In this document: piece by piece, positions 51,490 through 59,550 of the stretch
Layout: the number at the start of each line of letters is the position of its first letter
How positions within the stretch are numbered: the first letter of the stretch is position 1
Origin: Anaerocolumna xylanovorans DSM 12503
GTDB lineage: Bacteria > Bacillota > Clostridia > Lachnospirales > Lachnospiraceae
Reading direction: 5' to 3'
Assembly (NCBI RefSeq): GCF_900143645.1
Contig: NZ_FRFD01000013.1
Coordinates: 62,001 to 126,000, forward strand
Length of the DNA stretch: 64,000 bases
Program-made: the position numbers and the translations under genes
The notes under the pieces: model-generated
Seen by the model: only the letters and a program-made list of their open reading frames with translations
What the model was told of the DNA's origin: nothing
Databases searched by the model: none

Positions 51490-52995
51490 GTGGCTGAGGA
51501 AAAGATACAGGCGGAGGAAAAGGTACAGACAGAGCAGGAGCTTAATGAGCTTTTGAAGGTAAGAAGAAATAAACTTGCCGAGCTAAAAGAAAATGGCAAG
51601 GATCCTTTTCAGGTAATGAAGTACCAGGTTACACATCATTCAAAGGATATTGAAGAGGGATTTGAAGCACTTGAAGGAAAAGAAGTATCCGTTGCCGGAC
51701 GTATTATGTCCAAACGTGTGATGGGAAAGGCTTCCTTCATGAACCTTCGTGATATTAAGGGTGATATTCAGGCATACGTAAAGAAGGATACCATAGGGGA
51801 TGACTCTTATGCAGAATTTAAGAAATATGATATCGGTGATATTGTTGGAATAACCGGTGAGGTGTTTAAGACACATACGGAAGAAATCTCCATCAAAGTT
51901 ACAAGTATTGTTCTTTTGACAAAGAGCCTTCAGATACTGCCTGAAAAATACCATGGACTTAAGGATACCGATACCAGATACCGTCAAAGGTATGTGGACC
52001 TTATTGTAAATCCGGAAGTAAAGGATACCTTCGTAAAACGCTCCTTCATTATAAGAGAGATTCGAAAATATCTGGACAGTAAGAACTTTATTGAAGTTGA
52101 GACACCTGTTCTTGTTCCCAATGCCGGCGGTGCTGCGGCGAAGCCTTTTAATACTCATCACAATGCGCTGGACGAAGATATTCATTTAAGAATATCCCTG
52201 GAGCTTTACCTAAAGAGATTGATTGTCGGCGGACTTGAGAGAGTTTATGAAATCGGAAGAGTATTCCGTAACGAAGGACTTTCTGTAAGGCATAATCCTG
52301 AATTTACCCTTCTGGAATTATATCAGGCATATACCGATTACTATGGCATGATGGATTTGGCAGAAGAGCTTTTCCGTACAGTGGCACAGAATGTACTGGG
52401 AACCACGACAATTTCCTATGACGGTGTTGAGATCGATTTAAGCAAGCCTTTTGAACGGCTTACCATGTTGGAGGCTGTTAAGAAATATTCCGGAGTTGAC
52501 TTTACGCAGGTCAAGACCGAAGAAGAAGCAAAGGCGATTGCCAAAGAGCGTCATATTGAATATGAGGAGAGACATAAGAAGGGTGACATCATCAATCTTT
52601 TCTTCGAAGAATACGTGGAAGAGAACCTGGTACAGCCTACCTTTATTATGGACCATCCTGTGGAAATATCACCTCTTGCCAAGAGAAAGCCGGAGGCCCC
52701 TGATTTCACAGAAAGATTTGAGCTGTTCATTACAAAGAGAGAGATGGCAAATGCTTTCTCGGAATTAAATGACCCCATTGACCAGAGGGGCCGATTTGAA
52801 GCGCAGGAGGCTTTAAAAGCTGCCGGAGATGAAGAAGCCAATTCCATGGATGAAGACTTCTTAAATGCACTGGAATACGGTATGCCGCCTACAGGAGGTA
52901 TCGGTATCGGCATTGACCGTCTTGTAATGCTGCTTACAGATTCCGCAGCCATCAGGGATGTTCTTTTGTTCCCGACGATGAAGAATAAGGAATAA
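51490..52995 (+). CDS. lysS: Lysyl-tRNA synthetase, class II
   Basis: This 501-residue enzyme charges tRNA-Lys. The OB-fold anticodon-binding domain (about residues 55-165) is followed by the catalytic class II domain: motif 1 near VKRSFIIREIRKYLDSKNFIEVETP (given here as VKRSFIIREIRKYL), motif 2 RVFRNEGLSVRHNPEFT (near 262) and motif 3 GIGIGIDRLVML (near 475). The start is GTG 51490 with AAAGGATG upstream. Last gene before the accessory island; the island junction lies within about 60 bp of its stop codon. Confidence 0.97.
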   Translation: MAEEKIQAEEKVQTEQELNELLKVRRNKLAELKENGKDPFQVMKYQVTHHSKDIEEGFEALEGKEVSVAGRIMSKRVMGKASFMNLRDIKGDIQAYVKKDTIGDDSYAEFKKYDIGDIVGITGEVFKTHTEEISIKVTSIVLLTKSLQILPEKYHGLKDTDTRYRQRYVDLIVNPEVKDTFVKRSFIIREIRKYLDSKNFIEVETPVLVPNAGGAAAKPFNTHHNALDEDIHLRISLELYLKRLIVGGLERVYEIGRVFRNEGLSVRHNPEFTLLELYQAYTDYYGMMDLAEELFRTVAQNVLGTTTISYDGVEIDLSKPFERLTMLEAVKKYSGVDFTQVKTEEEAKAIAKERHIEYEERHKKGDIINLFFEEYVEENLVQPTFIMDHPVEISPLAKRKPEAPDFTERFELFITKREMANAFSELNDPIDQRGRFEAQEALKAAGDEEANSMDEDFLNALEYGMPPTGGIGIGIDRLVMLLTDSAAIRDVLLFPTMKNKE

Positions 52996-53039
52996 TAAAG
53001 CCTGTATTTATGCGGGTTTGAGAAAATTAAGGTCAAGAT

Positions 53040-53060
53040 TTACGACCAACTTACGACCAA
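53040..53060. repeat. Tandem 10-bp repeat at the island border
   Basis: TTACGACCAA occurs twice, at 53040-53049 and 53051-53060, 45 bp after the lysS stop and preceded by an AAGCCTG...CGGGTTT stem (about 52998-53020). Short direct repeats at a gene end, with a change of character beyond, suggest a recombination (attachment) site. No integrase is present in the window. Confidence 0.4.
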
Positions 53061-53078
53061 ATAGTAAAGCATATTTAA

Positions 53079-53110
53079 AAGAATCTCTTGGAAACAGGGG
53101 ATTCTTTTTT
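53079..53110 (+). terminator. Terminator downstream of lysS
   Basis: AAGAATC (53079-53085) pairs with GATTCTT (53100-53106), followed by TTTT. Confidence 0.75.
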
Positions 53111-53549
53111 ATATTCGAGTAAGGAGTATAATTTATGTATGATATATCAAAGAGTCCATGCGCATATCGTTCCGAAGACACGACTGTGCAACAATAGTCA
53201 GTTTGATTTCTCTCACTTTATTGTTGCCAATAAACACGTATGAATCATTTAATATGCCGTCTTTCCATGTCTAGTCGGATTCTTTTGAAACTTCTTAAAA
53301 ATTCCCATTATCTAAGGTTGAGATACAATAACTAACTACTTGAAAAAGGAGTCAGCAAATAATTGACCACGTAATCGCACAAGGTCAAGTACGATGCACT
53401 ACTTACCAGTTAGTAGATGAAGTAAATAAATACCAGTATTTACTGATTAGATACATATGGAAATAATTAGATTGATATTATTCGCAGTTAGGCTTATAAT
53501 TTTTATGTCATGTTTTATTGATTATGATCGAGAAAATGGAGATCGAAGT
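53111..53549. other. Non-coding, decayed-looking stretch at the island start
   Basis: About 440 bp without a full gene. On the plus strand an AAGGAG precedes a 20-codon frame at 53134. On the minus strand about 45 codons are open from roughly 53270 to 53133 (with IGNNKVREIKLTIVAQS), without start or RBS; this may be the remnant of a lost gene. Confidence 0.3.
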
Positions 53550-53738
53550 ATGGAATATTTATCAATACGTCAAACTGCAGACAAGTGGGATATTTCAAAG
53601 AGAAGAATCCAGGTCTTATGTGCAGATAACCGAATACACGGAGCAATTAAAATTGACTCATCATGGGCTATACCAGCGGATGCTGTTAAGCCGAAAGATG
53701 AGAGAGTTAAGAGTGGGAAATATATGAAGAATATATGA
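53550..53738 (+). CDS. Small helix-turn-helix DNA-binding protein (excisionase/MerR-like)
   Basis: This 62-residue protein is essentially one winged helix: YLSIRQTADKWDISKRRIQV, then LCADNRIHGAIKIDSSWAIP and a short basic tail. The pattern is that of the small DNA-binding proteins carried by mobile elements and restriction loci in Firmicutes, related to Xis and MerR. I use ATG 53550 with ATGGAGATC upstream; a start at 53457 would add a hydrophobic leader not seen in relatives. It lies 28 bp ahead of the NERD-UvrD gene and is probably the regulator of the island. Confidence 0.75.
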   Translation: MEYLSIRQTADKWDISKRRIQVLCADNRIHGAIKIDSSWAIPADAVKPKDERVKSGKYMKNI

Positions 53739-53766
53739 TACTTGCTTATCAGTTAGGGGAAATATC

Positions 53767-55146
53767 ATGGCTAAAATGATTGATCAAAAACCAGATGATT
53801 ATAAGGGTGAAGCCAAAGTATGGCAAAGTATTTCTGACTATTTGCCAAGCGATGTTGTTGCCTATCACAATCGGGAGGTTAATGGAAGAGAATATGACTT
53901 CTGTTTGCTCATGGAAAACAAGGGTGTTCTTGTGATTGAAGTAAAAGGGTGGATGAGCTCAAAAGTCATTGTAAAAGGAATAGATGAAATTATAGTTGAA
54001 GGATATGATAAACCACAGAGATCACCTAAAAAACAGGCCAGAGCTTACAGGTTTGCTATATTGGGAAAGATATCGCAGAAATACAATGTGACTCCACTTG
54101 TCTATGATATGGTGTGTTATCCATTTATAACTGAAGATGAGTATCATTCTATTAAATTAGATGTTGTATCTGAGCCAAGTCTTACAATTTTTAAAGAAGA
54201 TATTGAAAGTGAACAAGCATTACGAAATAAGATTAATCAAGCATACAAAGTGGCAGATATTATGCCGCATGCAGATTTTTCATATGACCTGATGCTAAAG
54301 ATTAGGCATGACTTGGAACCTAATTTAATTATTTCAAAGACAGAGGTTAAGGAGCGCCCTTATTCAATGCTGTCAATTATACCTGGAAGTGTTGATGTTA
54401 GTAGGAGGATAGCAATAGTAGAGGCTTATTTTGAAGGCACAAAGCAAATTCTGTTTTTGGATGATAAGAATTCATATGTGCAAATTGTTGAGCAAATAGA
54501 TTCAGAATTGAAGAAACATAATATGGATGTTAAGGGAAATAACCTTAGAGTTGGTTATGATAAAGGTGTTAAGAAATATTGCTTTGATACATCATTCCGT
54601 ATTTTTAACTTTGATATGTATCTCATACATACACTTTCGAAAATCACCAGTGAAGATGTATATGTAGTAGAAGGAAAGGTAGATGCAAAGTCACAGGCAA
54701 TTCTCAATCATATATCAGAATGTTGCACTTTTAATATTCAGCAGTATGGTGTAGAACACGCAACTACAGAGAAAAATATACTAGTAGAGGCAGGGGCTGG
54801 AACTGGTAAAACATATTCTATGGTTTCTCGCGTAGCTTATTTATGCAATAAGATTGATCATTCTGTTGCATCTTTTGCAGATGAAATTGCCATGGTTACC
54901 TTTACAAATGAAGCAGCCATAAACATGAAAAAACGTCTTAAGCAGATGTTTGTTAACTATTTTGTGTTAACAGGCAATGAGAGGTTCTTGAAGTTTGTTG
55001 AAGATGTAGACAGATCTAATATTTCTACAATTCATAAATTTGCAATAGAGTTACTTCGTAAGGAATCTTTATATACTGGACTGGGAACTAATTTCAAGAT
55101 ATCTGCAAATGAATATGATAGGGGAAAAAATATGATGTTTACTTGA
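53767..55146 (+). CDS. NERD-UvrD helicase, N-terminal part (frame ends at 55146)
   Basis: This 459-residue frame has an N-terminal NERD nuclease-related domain (about residues 12-130: GEAKVWQSISDYLP, GREYDFCLL, VLVIEVKGWMSS with the D and E-x-K expected of the nuclease core). A linker of unknown fold follows, then the start of an SF1 UvrD/AddA-type helicase: Walker A VEAGAGTGKTYSM (near 340) and motif Ia VTFTNEAAINMKKRLKQ (near 380). The frame stops soon after a G4A6 tract, before motifs II-VI, which continue in the next frame with no loss of residues. Starts at ATG 53767 behind AGGGGAA. Confidence 0.85.
   Translation: MAKMIDQKPDDYKGEAKVWQSISDYLPSDVVAYHNREVNGREYDFCLLMENKGVLVIEVKGWMSSKVIVKGIDEIIVEGYDKPQRSPKKQARAYRFAILGKISQKYNVTPLVYDMVCYPFITEDEYHSIKLDVVSEPSLTIFKEDIESEQALRNKINQAYKVADIMPHADFSYDLMLKIRHDLEPNLIISKTEVKERPYSMLSIIPGSVDVSRRIAIVEAYFEGTKQILFLDDKNSYVQIVEQIDSELKKHNMDVKGNNLRVGYDKGVKKYCFDTSFRIFNFDMYLIHTLSKITSEDVYVVEGKVDAKSQAILNHISECCTFNIQQYGVEHATTEKNILVEAGAGTGKTYSMVSRVAYLCNKIDHSVASFADEIAMVTFTNEAAINMKKRLKQMFVNYFVLTGNERFLKFVEDVDRSNISTIHKFAIELLRKESLYTGLGTNFKISANEYDRGKNMMFT
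55119..55131 (+). other. Frame junction with -1 slippery sequence in the NERD-UvrD gene
   Basis: The bases AGGGGAAAAAAT at 55120-55131 read AGG GGA AAA AAT in the first frame. G GGA AAA fits the X XXY YYZ rule for -1 slippage; after slipping the ribosome reads GGG AAA AAA TAT GAT and enters the 3' half exactly at the conserved sequence KKYDVYLSEF. Loss of one A from an A7 tract would give the same picture. Confidence 0.6.
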
Positions 55147-56885
55147 GCGAGTTTCTTGAAAATATGGAAGAAGAAAACCCGAATTTTGCCAATGAGTTAC
55201 CTGTACCGGTATATGATCTCAAGAAGAAAATCATGGGTATTGCAGATCGACTGTTAGATAAGAGCATTGATTTTGATTCCATCTCAGGGTCTGAAATGGG
55301 AACAACGGTTGAAAATAATATTCCGTACATGAATAAATTAATAGAGAGTGTTGTATTTCAGGCAGAGAGAGAATACTTGGATGGAATGAAGATATATAAC
55401 GAGATTGACTTAAAAGAATGTATACTTATTTTGAATAAGATTCTCATAGAAGGTTGTACAAAGCTGGAGAATTATCATATCAGATATCTGTTTATTGATG
55501 AATTTCAGGATACGGACGATGTTCAGATTGAGGTGTTTCAAAGATTGCAGAAGGCAATTAATGCAGATTGCAAACTCTTTGTAGTAGGAGATTTAAAGCA
55601 GAGTATTTATAGATTTAGGGGAGCTAAACTTAGTGCCTTCACAAAGTTGAAGGGAAATAATAGTGATGGCTGGGATGTTCATAAACTGAATATAAACTAT
55701 AGAACTGACAGTCGTTTATTGAATCTTTATGATGAAATATTCAAGAGTATGGGAAGTCAGGGAACACTCCCGTACACATATGAGAAAGACAGATTATCGA
55801 GTGAAGTATGTAAGGAAGCTAAAGATGAGGAGTTACTTGTATGCGTTCCTTGTCATGCAAAGGATGATGATATAAGATATGAGACTATCATGGGGATAAT
55901 AAAGGCAGAAAAGATCAAACTTGAAAAGTTAATGGCACATAAAGAACTAAAAAAAGAAGAACGAACAATAGCTGTACTTGTCAGAAATAATTGGCAGGTG
56001 GACAGCGTTCTGAAAGCTGCTGAAAAAGATGGCGGAGAATTGAATATTGAAATTAAAACGGGCGGTGATCTGTTTCAGCTTGAATCAACTATAGATTTTT
56101 ATAAGTTGGTTTCTGCACTTTGCAATAACACTAATCCTGTTTATTTGGCTAATTTTATAGAATCTAATTATACAGATTTGATATTAGATTATGCTAAACT
56201 TCGAGGCCTTTCTGAAACGGAGACAAAGAAAGAATTAGTTCGTGTTTTAGATGAATTCTTTGAACTACGCATGAGAAAAACATGGAGAAAGGTTGTTAGT
56301 GAAGTGTATTCACAGCCAGTTTTGTTTGTACTTAAGCAGATATACGAAGCACTAAGACCATGGAAGCAATATAGTAAGCAGTTTGATGGGCAAAAGTTCT
56401 ATATGTCCAATTATGAATACCTACTAGAAAAGATAATCAAGTTTTCAAGGGTTGATGCGCTGACATTAAACCAGATTAATGTATATTTGGGGATTAATAT
56501 ATTGACAGGACAAAGGCAAATGGCCAGGACAGTTGAATTTGATGATAAAGGAATTCACATCGTTTGTACGACTGTACATAAATCAAAAGGACTTGAATAT
56601 GCAACGGTTATCTTGCCTTACACAGATGATGATATTGGGAACACAAATAAGGTCAAACTCGAGGCAAACTACTTAGAATCCAAGATGTCTTATGTTGTTC
56701 AGTTCGAAAATAAGATAAGAGAAAGTAATTCAAACTATTGTGACCCGGATGAGTTTAATGAACAAATTGCTGAAGAATCAAGAATATTGTATGTAGCATT
56801 AACAAGGGCGATAAAGAATTGCATTTGGATAAAAAATATCGATGACAAGTCACCAATTAGCTGGGGATCTATTTTGGAGGATTAA
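55143..56885 (+). CDS. NERD-UvrD helicase, C-terminal part
   Basis: This frame (580 residues from TTG 55143, overlapping the previous stop by 4 bp) carries the rest of the SF1 helicase: motif II FIDEFQDTDDVQ (near residue 112), motif III VVGDLKQSIYRFRGA (near 140), motif IV INYRTDSRL (near 172), motif V CTTVHKSKGLEYATVI (near 478) and motif VI RILYVALTRAIKNC (near 555). It has no ribosome-binding site of its own. The two halves together would give about 1040 residues, an intact NERD-UvrD protein. Either a programmed -1 frameshift, a real frame-breaking mutation, or a sequencing error explains the split. Confidence 0.8.
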   Translation: MSEFLENMEEENPNFANELPVPVYDLKKKIMGIADRLLDKSIDFDSISGSEMGTTVENNIPYMNKLIESVVFQAEREYLDGMKIYNEIDLKECILILNKILIEGCTKLENYHIRYLFIDEFQDTDDVQIEVFQRLQKAINADCKLFVVGDLKQSIYRFRGAKLSAFTKLKGNNSDGWDVHKLNINYRTDSRLLNLYDEIFKSMGSQGTLPYTYEKDRLSSEVCKEAKDEELLVCVPCHAKDDDIRYETIMGIIKAEKIKLEKLMAHKELKKEERTIAVLVRNNWQVDSVLKAAEKDGGELNIEIKTGGDLFQLESTIDFYKLVSALCNNTNPVYLANFIESNYTDLILDYAKLRGLSETETKKELVRVLDEFFELRMRKTWRKVVSEVYSQPVLFVLKQIYEALRPWKQYSKQFDGQKFYMSNYEYLLEKIIKFSRVDALTLNQINVYLGINILTGQRQMARTVEFDDKGIHIVCTTVHKSKGLEYATVILPYTDDDIGNTNKVKLEANYLESKMSYVVQFENKIRESNSNYCDPDEFNEQIAEESRILYVALTRAIKNCIWIKNIDDKSPISWGSILED

Positions 56886-56886
56886 G

Positions 56887-59535
56887 ATGTCTATTGAAAT
56901 ATATGTGTATCATGATCCATACAGATTAAAAGAAAACAAAAATCTATGGAAAAAAATAATAAAATGTCCATATTTCTGTGTCTCACAGACGCTTGTAAAT
57001 GGACTTCGGAAAATCTATAGCAAGGATTTTGAGGCTGGAAGAGTTACAACTGTGCGTAATTTGACAGAGTCACTATATTCAGAATGGCTAAGCACCGCAT
57101 GTGCAGTGAGACAGCATACTGATATTGATAACATCATCAATGCCGGTACATTTTCAGTATTATCTGATAAAGATCAGGAGAACCTTGGAAAAGCCTTTTT
57201 GTTCAATAGAGATGATGTATTTACTAGCATTAGGACAATGTTCGAATTAAGAATGGACATAAATGACATTGTCGAGGATAAGCTCACTCCGGAACAGGTA
57301 TACATAGTTGAAATATTTAACAAGGTTCTAAACTCAGATAAGAAAAAAGATTTTGAATTAAAAGAGGACTTTTCAATTGAAGAAGTAACACAAGCGTTAA
57401 TAGATGCGGTCACAAAGGCGAAAGAAGGATTTGATGTTGGTTCTTTAGATTTAGATACTGTTGTAATTCATGGCGTGCACCAGTTTTCACCGATTATGCT
57501 TCGAACGATAGAAGAGATTGGTAAATATAAAAATGTGATTTTACTATTCAACTATCAAAAACAATATAAAACTGTATATCAAACTTGGATTGATATTTAT
57601 TCAGCATTTGACTGCCCTATTGTTGATGAGGAGGGAAACGAGTTTTACTCTACAGATTCTTCATCAGTTAGCTATGAAGGAAATGTACTTGCTGATAATA
57701 TTGGAAAAATGCTCAACGGCAGAAAAGATGATGTGGTAATAAGTAAACCATATGAAATCCTTGAATTTGATAACATGACTGAATTTGCAGGATACACAGC
57801 AAAGGTCTTCGAAAATGCGCAGAAAAAAGATCCTGATCATCCAATGACGGCTATGAGCGAACAGATATATGCTGCGGATAGCTCTGCCAATGATATTCTT
57901 AAAATTTATTTTCCTGATCAGTTTGGCGAAAGACAGTTTTTGAATTATCCGTTAGGGCATTTCTTTATTTCGATTGCCAATATGTGGGATACCGGAACAA
58001 ATGGAATAAATATCGCTGATATTAATGATATAGTCGAATGTCTTGGGGCTGGTATCTTAGAAGAAACACGTCCTGGAGAACTGGTTTCGATTTTTGAAAA
58101 AATAAAAGCATTATTTGATGGATGTACTACAGTAGATGAGATGCTTTCTCGTCTTAAACGTGTGTGTAAAAACCAAAAGTATATAACAGATACCACTCGC
58201 CAGAAATATGTAAATCATATATCATATTATGCAATATCTGCAGAGGAAATTGGAAGGCTTGAAAAGGCACTAAATGATTTAGAAGAGCTGGCTGCATTTT
58301 TTTATGAGGATTTTGAAAAAAGGCCACATAACTTCAAAGACTTTTATAATCGACTTAAAAAATATCTTCAAGAAGAAATTGTTGAAGATAGACAGCTTGA
58401 TGATGACTTTTCCGATATTATCAGTAGGGTACTTGCAAGATTAGATGAGGTTGAATCTATCGATGCTTCTGCGTCATTTGAATGTTTAAAGTCTACTATG
58501 TCTCTGTATTTGGTTCAAGAAACAAAGCCAGGGAAAAGCGCAAACTGGATTGTTCGTAATTTTGAGCAGATTGATGGTGATGTTTTACGAACTCACAATG
58601 ATGAAAAGACAACTCTACATTTTGCATGCCTGTCTGATGAGGATATGAACGGGGGTAAAAATTCAGAGTTTACTTGGCCGTTGAATGCAGACTTTTTTGA
58701 AGTGGCGCAGGATCCTGTAGACTGGAAATATCAAGTATATGTTAGATCTAGAAAAGAATATAAGTATTTTAAAAGATATGCATTGATCTTTGGCCTTCAG
58801 TTTAACAGAGGTAAATATAAGCTTAGCTATGTAAAAAGAGATGGAGATCGAGAAAAAGATCCGTATTATCTTTTAAAAATCCTCGGGATTGAAGAAAGGA
58901 AGTATTCAGCGACTCATTTTGGCGAAAAATTAGAGGACACAACTGGAATAATCCTGAAAGGAAGTAACGGAGCTGCATTCAATCATTATGATTATTACAG
59001 ATACAGAATATGCCGCTATAGATTCATGATGGAGTCGCTGATAGAAATGAATACGGTATATAAAGACAATTTTTTGCTTATGAAATATCTGGAAGTATGG
59101 CTTGAGAATGAAACGAAAGAGAAGATGCAGGGATTACCATGTAGCGAGGTTGTTTTAGTTGAAAAACTAAATGAAATATATGATGAACTGAAAAAGTATT
59201 TTCCGTATGTGCTAAATATCAACCGCATGGATGTGATTAATAATGTACGTGGAAGATTGAGCAGTCAAAAGAAATTCCCTGTATTAACTGAAAAAGATCG
59301 CGAATATATGATGATCCGAGATCTTTTCATTTATAAAAAGCTTGAGGATCCAAAGAATTATAAACAGGATGTTCTTAAAGATATATTTATAGAAGTAAAT
59401 CAGGATAAAATTGATCAAGAACTGGCAGAGGAAAAGCTAAATAACTTTAAATATAAGGCCAATTCACATATTTGGTGTAAGTATTGCACTAATCGAGAAA
59501 TATGTGTTACTTATTATGCTAACACAGATCAGTAG
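56887..59535 (+). CDS. AddB-like protein with C-terminal Fe-S cysteine cluster
   Basis: This 882-residue protein has no Walker motifs. The segment VVIHGVHQFSPIMLRTIEEI near residue 195 resembles the AddB/RecC inactive-helicase region. Near 715 a cysteine lies in YRICRYRFMMESL, and the C-terminus has WCKYCTNREICVTYY, giving C-x2-C-x5-C; one distant plus three close cysteines is the AddB/Cas4 iron-sulphur pattern. I cannot find the D-(E)xK residues of an active RecB-type nuclease, so it may be structural. ATG 56887 follows GGAGGATTAAG, 1 bp after the helicase stop: together they look like an AddAB-like pair. Confidence 0.65.
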   Translation: MSIEIYVYHDPYRLKENKNLWKKIIKCPYFCVSQTLVNGLRKIYSKDFEAGRVTTVRNLTESLYSEWLSTACAVRQHTDIDNIINAGTFSVLSDKDQENLGKAFLFNRDDVFTSIRTMFELRMDINDIVEDKLTPEQVYIVEIFNKVLNSDKKKDFELKEDFSIEEVTQALIDAVTKAKEGFDVGSLDLDTVVIHGVHQFSPIMLRTIEEIGKYKNVILLFNYQKQYKTVYQTWIDIYSAFDCPIVDEEGNEFYSTDSSSVSYEGNVLADNIGKMLNGRKDDVVISKPYEILEFDNMTEFAGYTAKVFENAQKKDPDHPMTAMSEQIYAADSSANDILKIYFPDQFGERQFLNYPLGHFFISIANMWDTGTNGINIADINDIVECLGAGILEETRPGELVSIFEKIKALFDGCTTVDEMLSRLKRVCKNQKYITDTTRQKYVNHISYYAISAEEIGRLEKALNDLEELAAFFYEDFEKRPHNFKDFYNRLKKYLQEEIVEDRQLDDDFSDIISRVLARLDEVESIDASASFECLKSTMSLYLVQETKPGKSANWIVRNFEQIDGDVLRTHNDEKTTLHFACLSDEDMNGGKNSEFTWPLNADFFEVAQDPVDWKYQVYVRSRKEYKYFKRYALIFGLQFNRGKYKLSYVKRDGDREKDPYYLLKILGIEERKYSATHFGEKLEDTTGIILKGSNGAAFNHYDYYRYRICRYRFMMESLIEMNTVYKDNFLLMKYLEVWLENETKEKMQGLPCSEVVLVEKLNEIYDELKKYFPYVLNINRMDVINNVRGRLSSQKKFPVLTEKDREYMMIRDLFIYKKLEDPKNYKQDVLKDIFIEVNQDKIDQELAEEKLNNFKYKANSHIWCKYCTNREICVTYYANTDQ

Positions 59536-59550
59536 ATGGAGATGACAATT

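Noticed and set aside
51490..51560. T-box or other tRNA-sensing leader for lysS
   Set aside because: Only 24 bp separate greA from lysS, and the leader of greA is about 45 nt, too short for a T-box.
53133..53270. Open minus-strand stretch of about 45 codons in the island border
   Set aside because: No start codon or ribosome-binding site and no recognisable family; noted only as a possible remnant.
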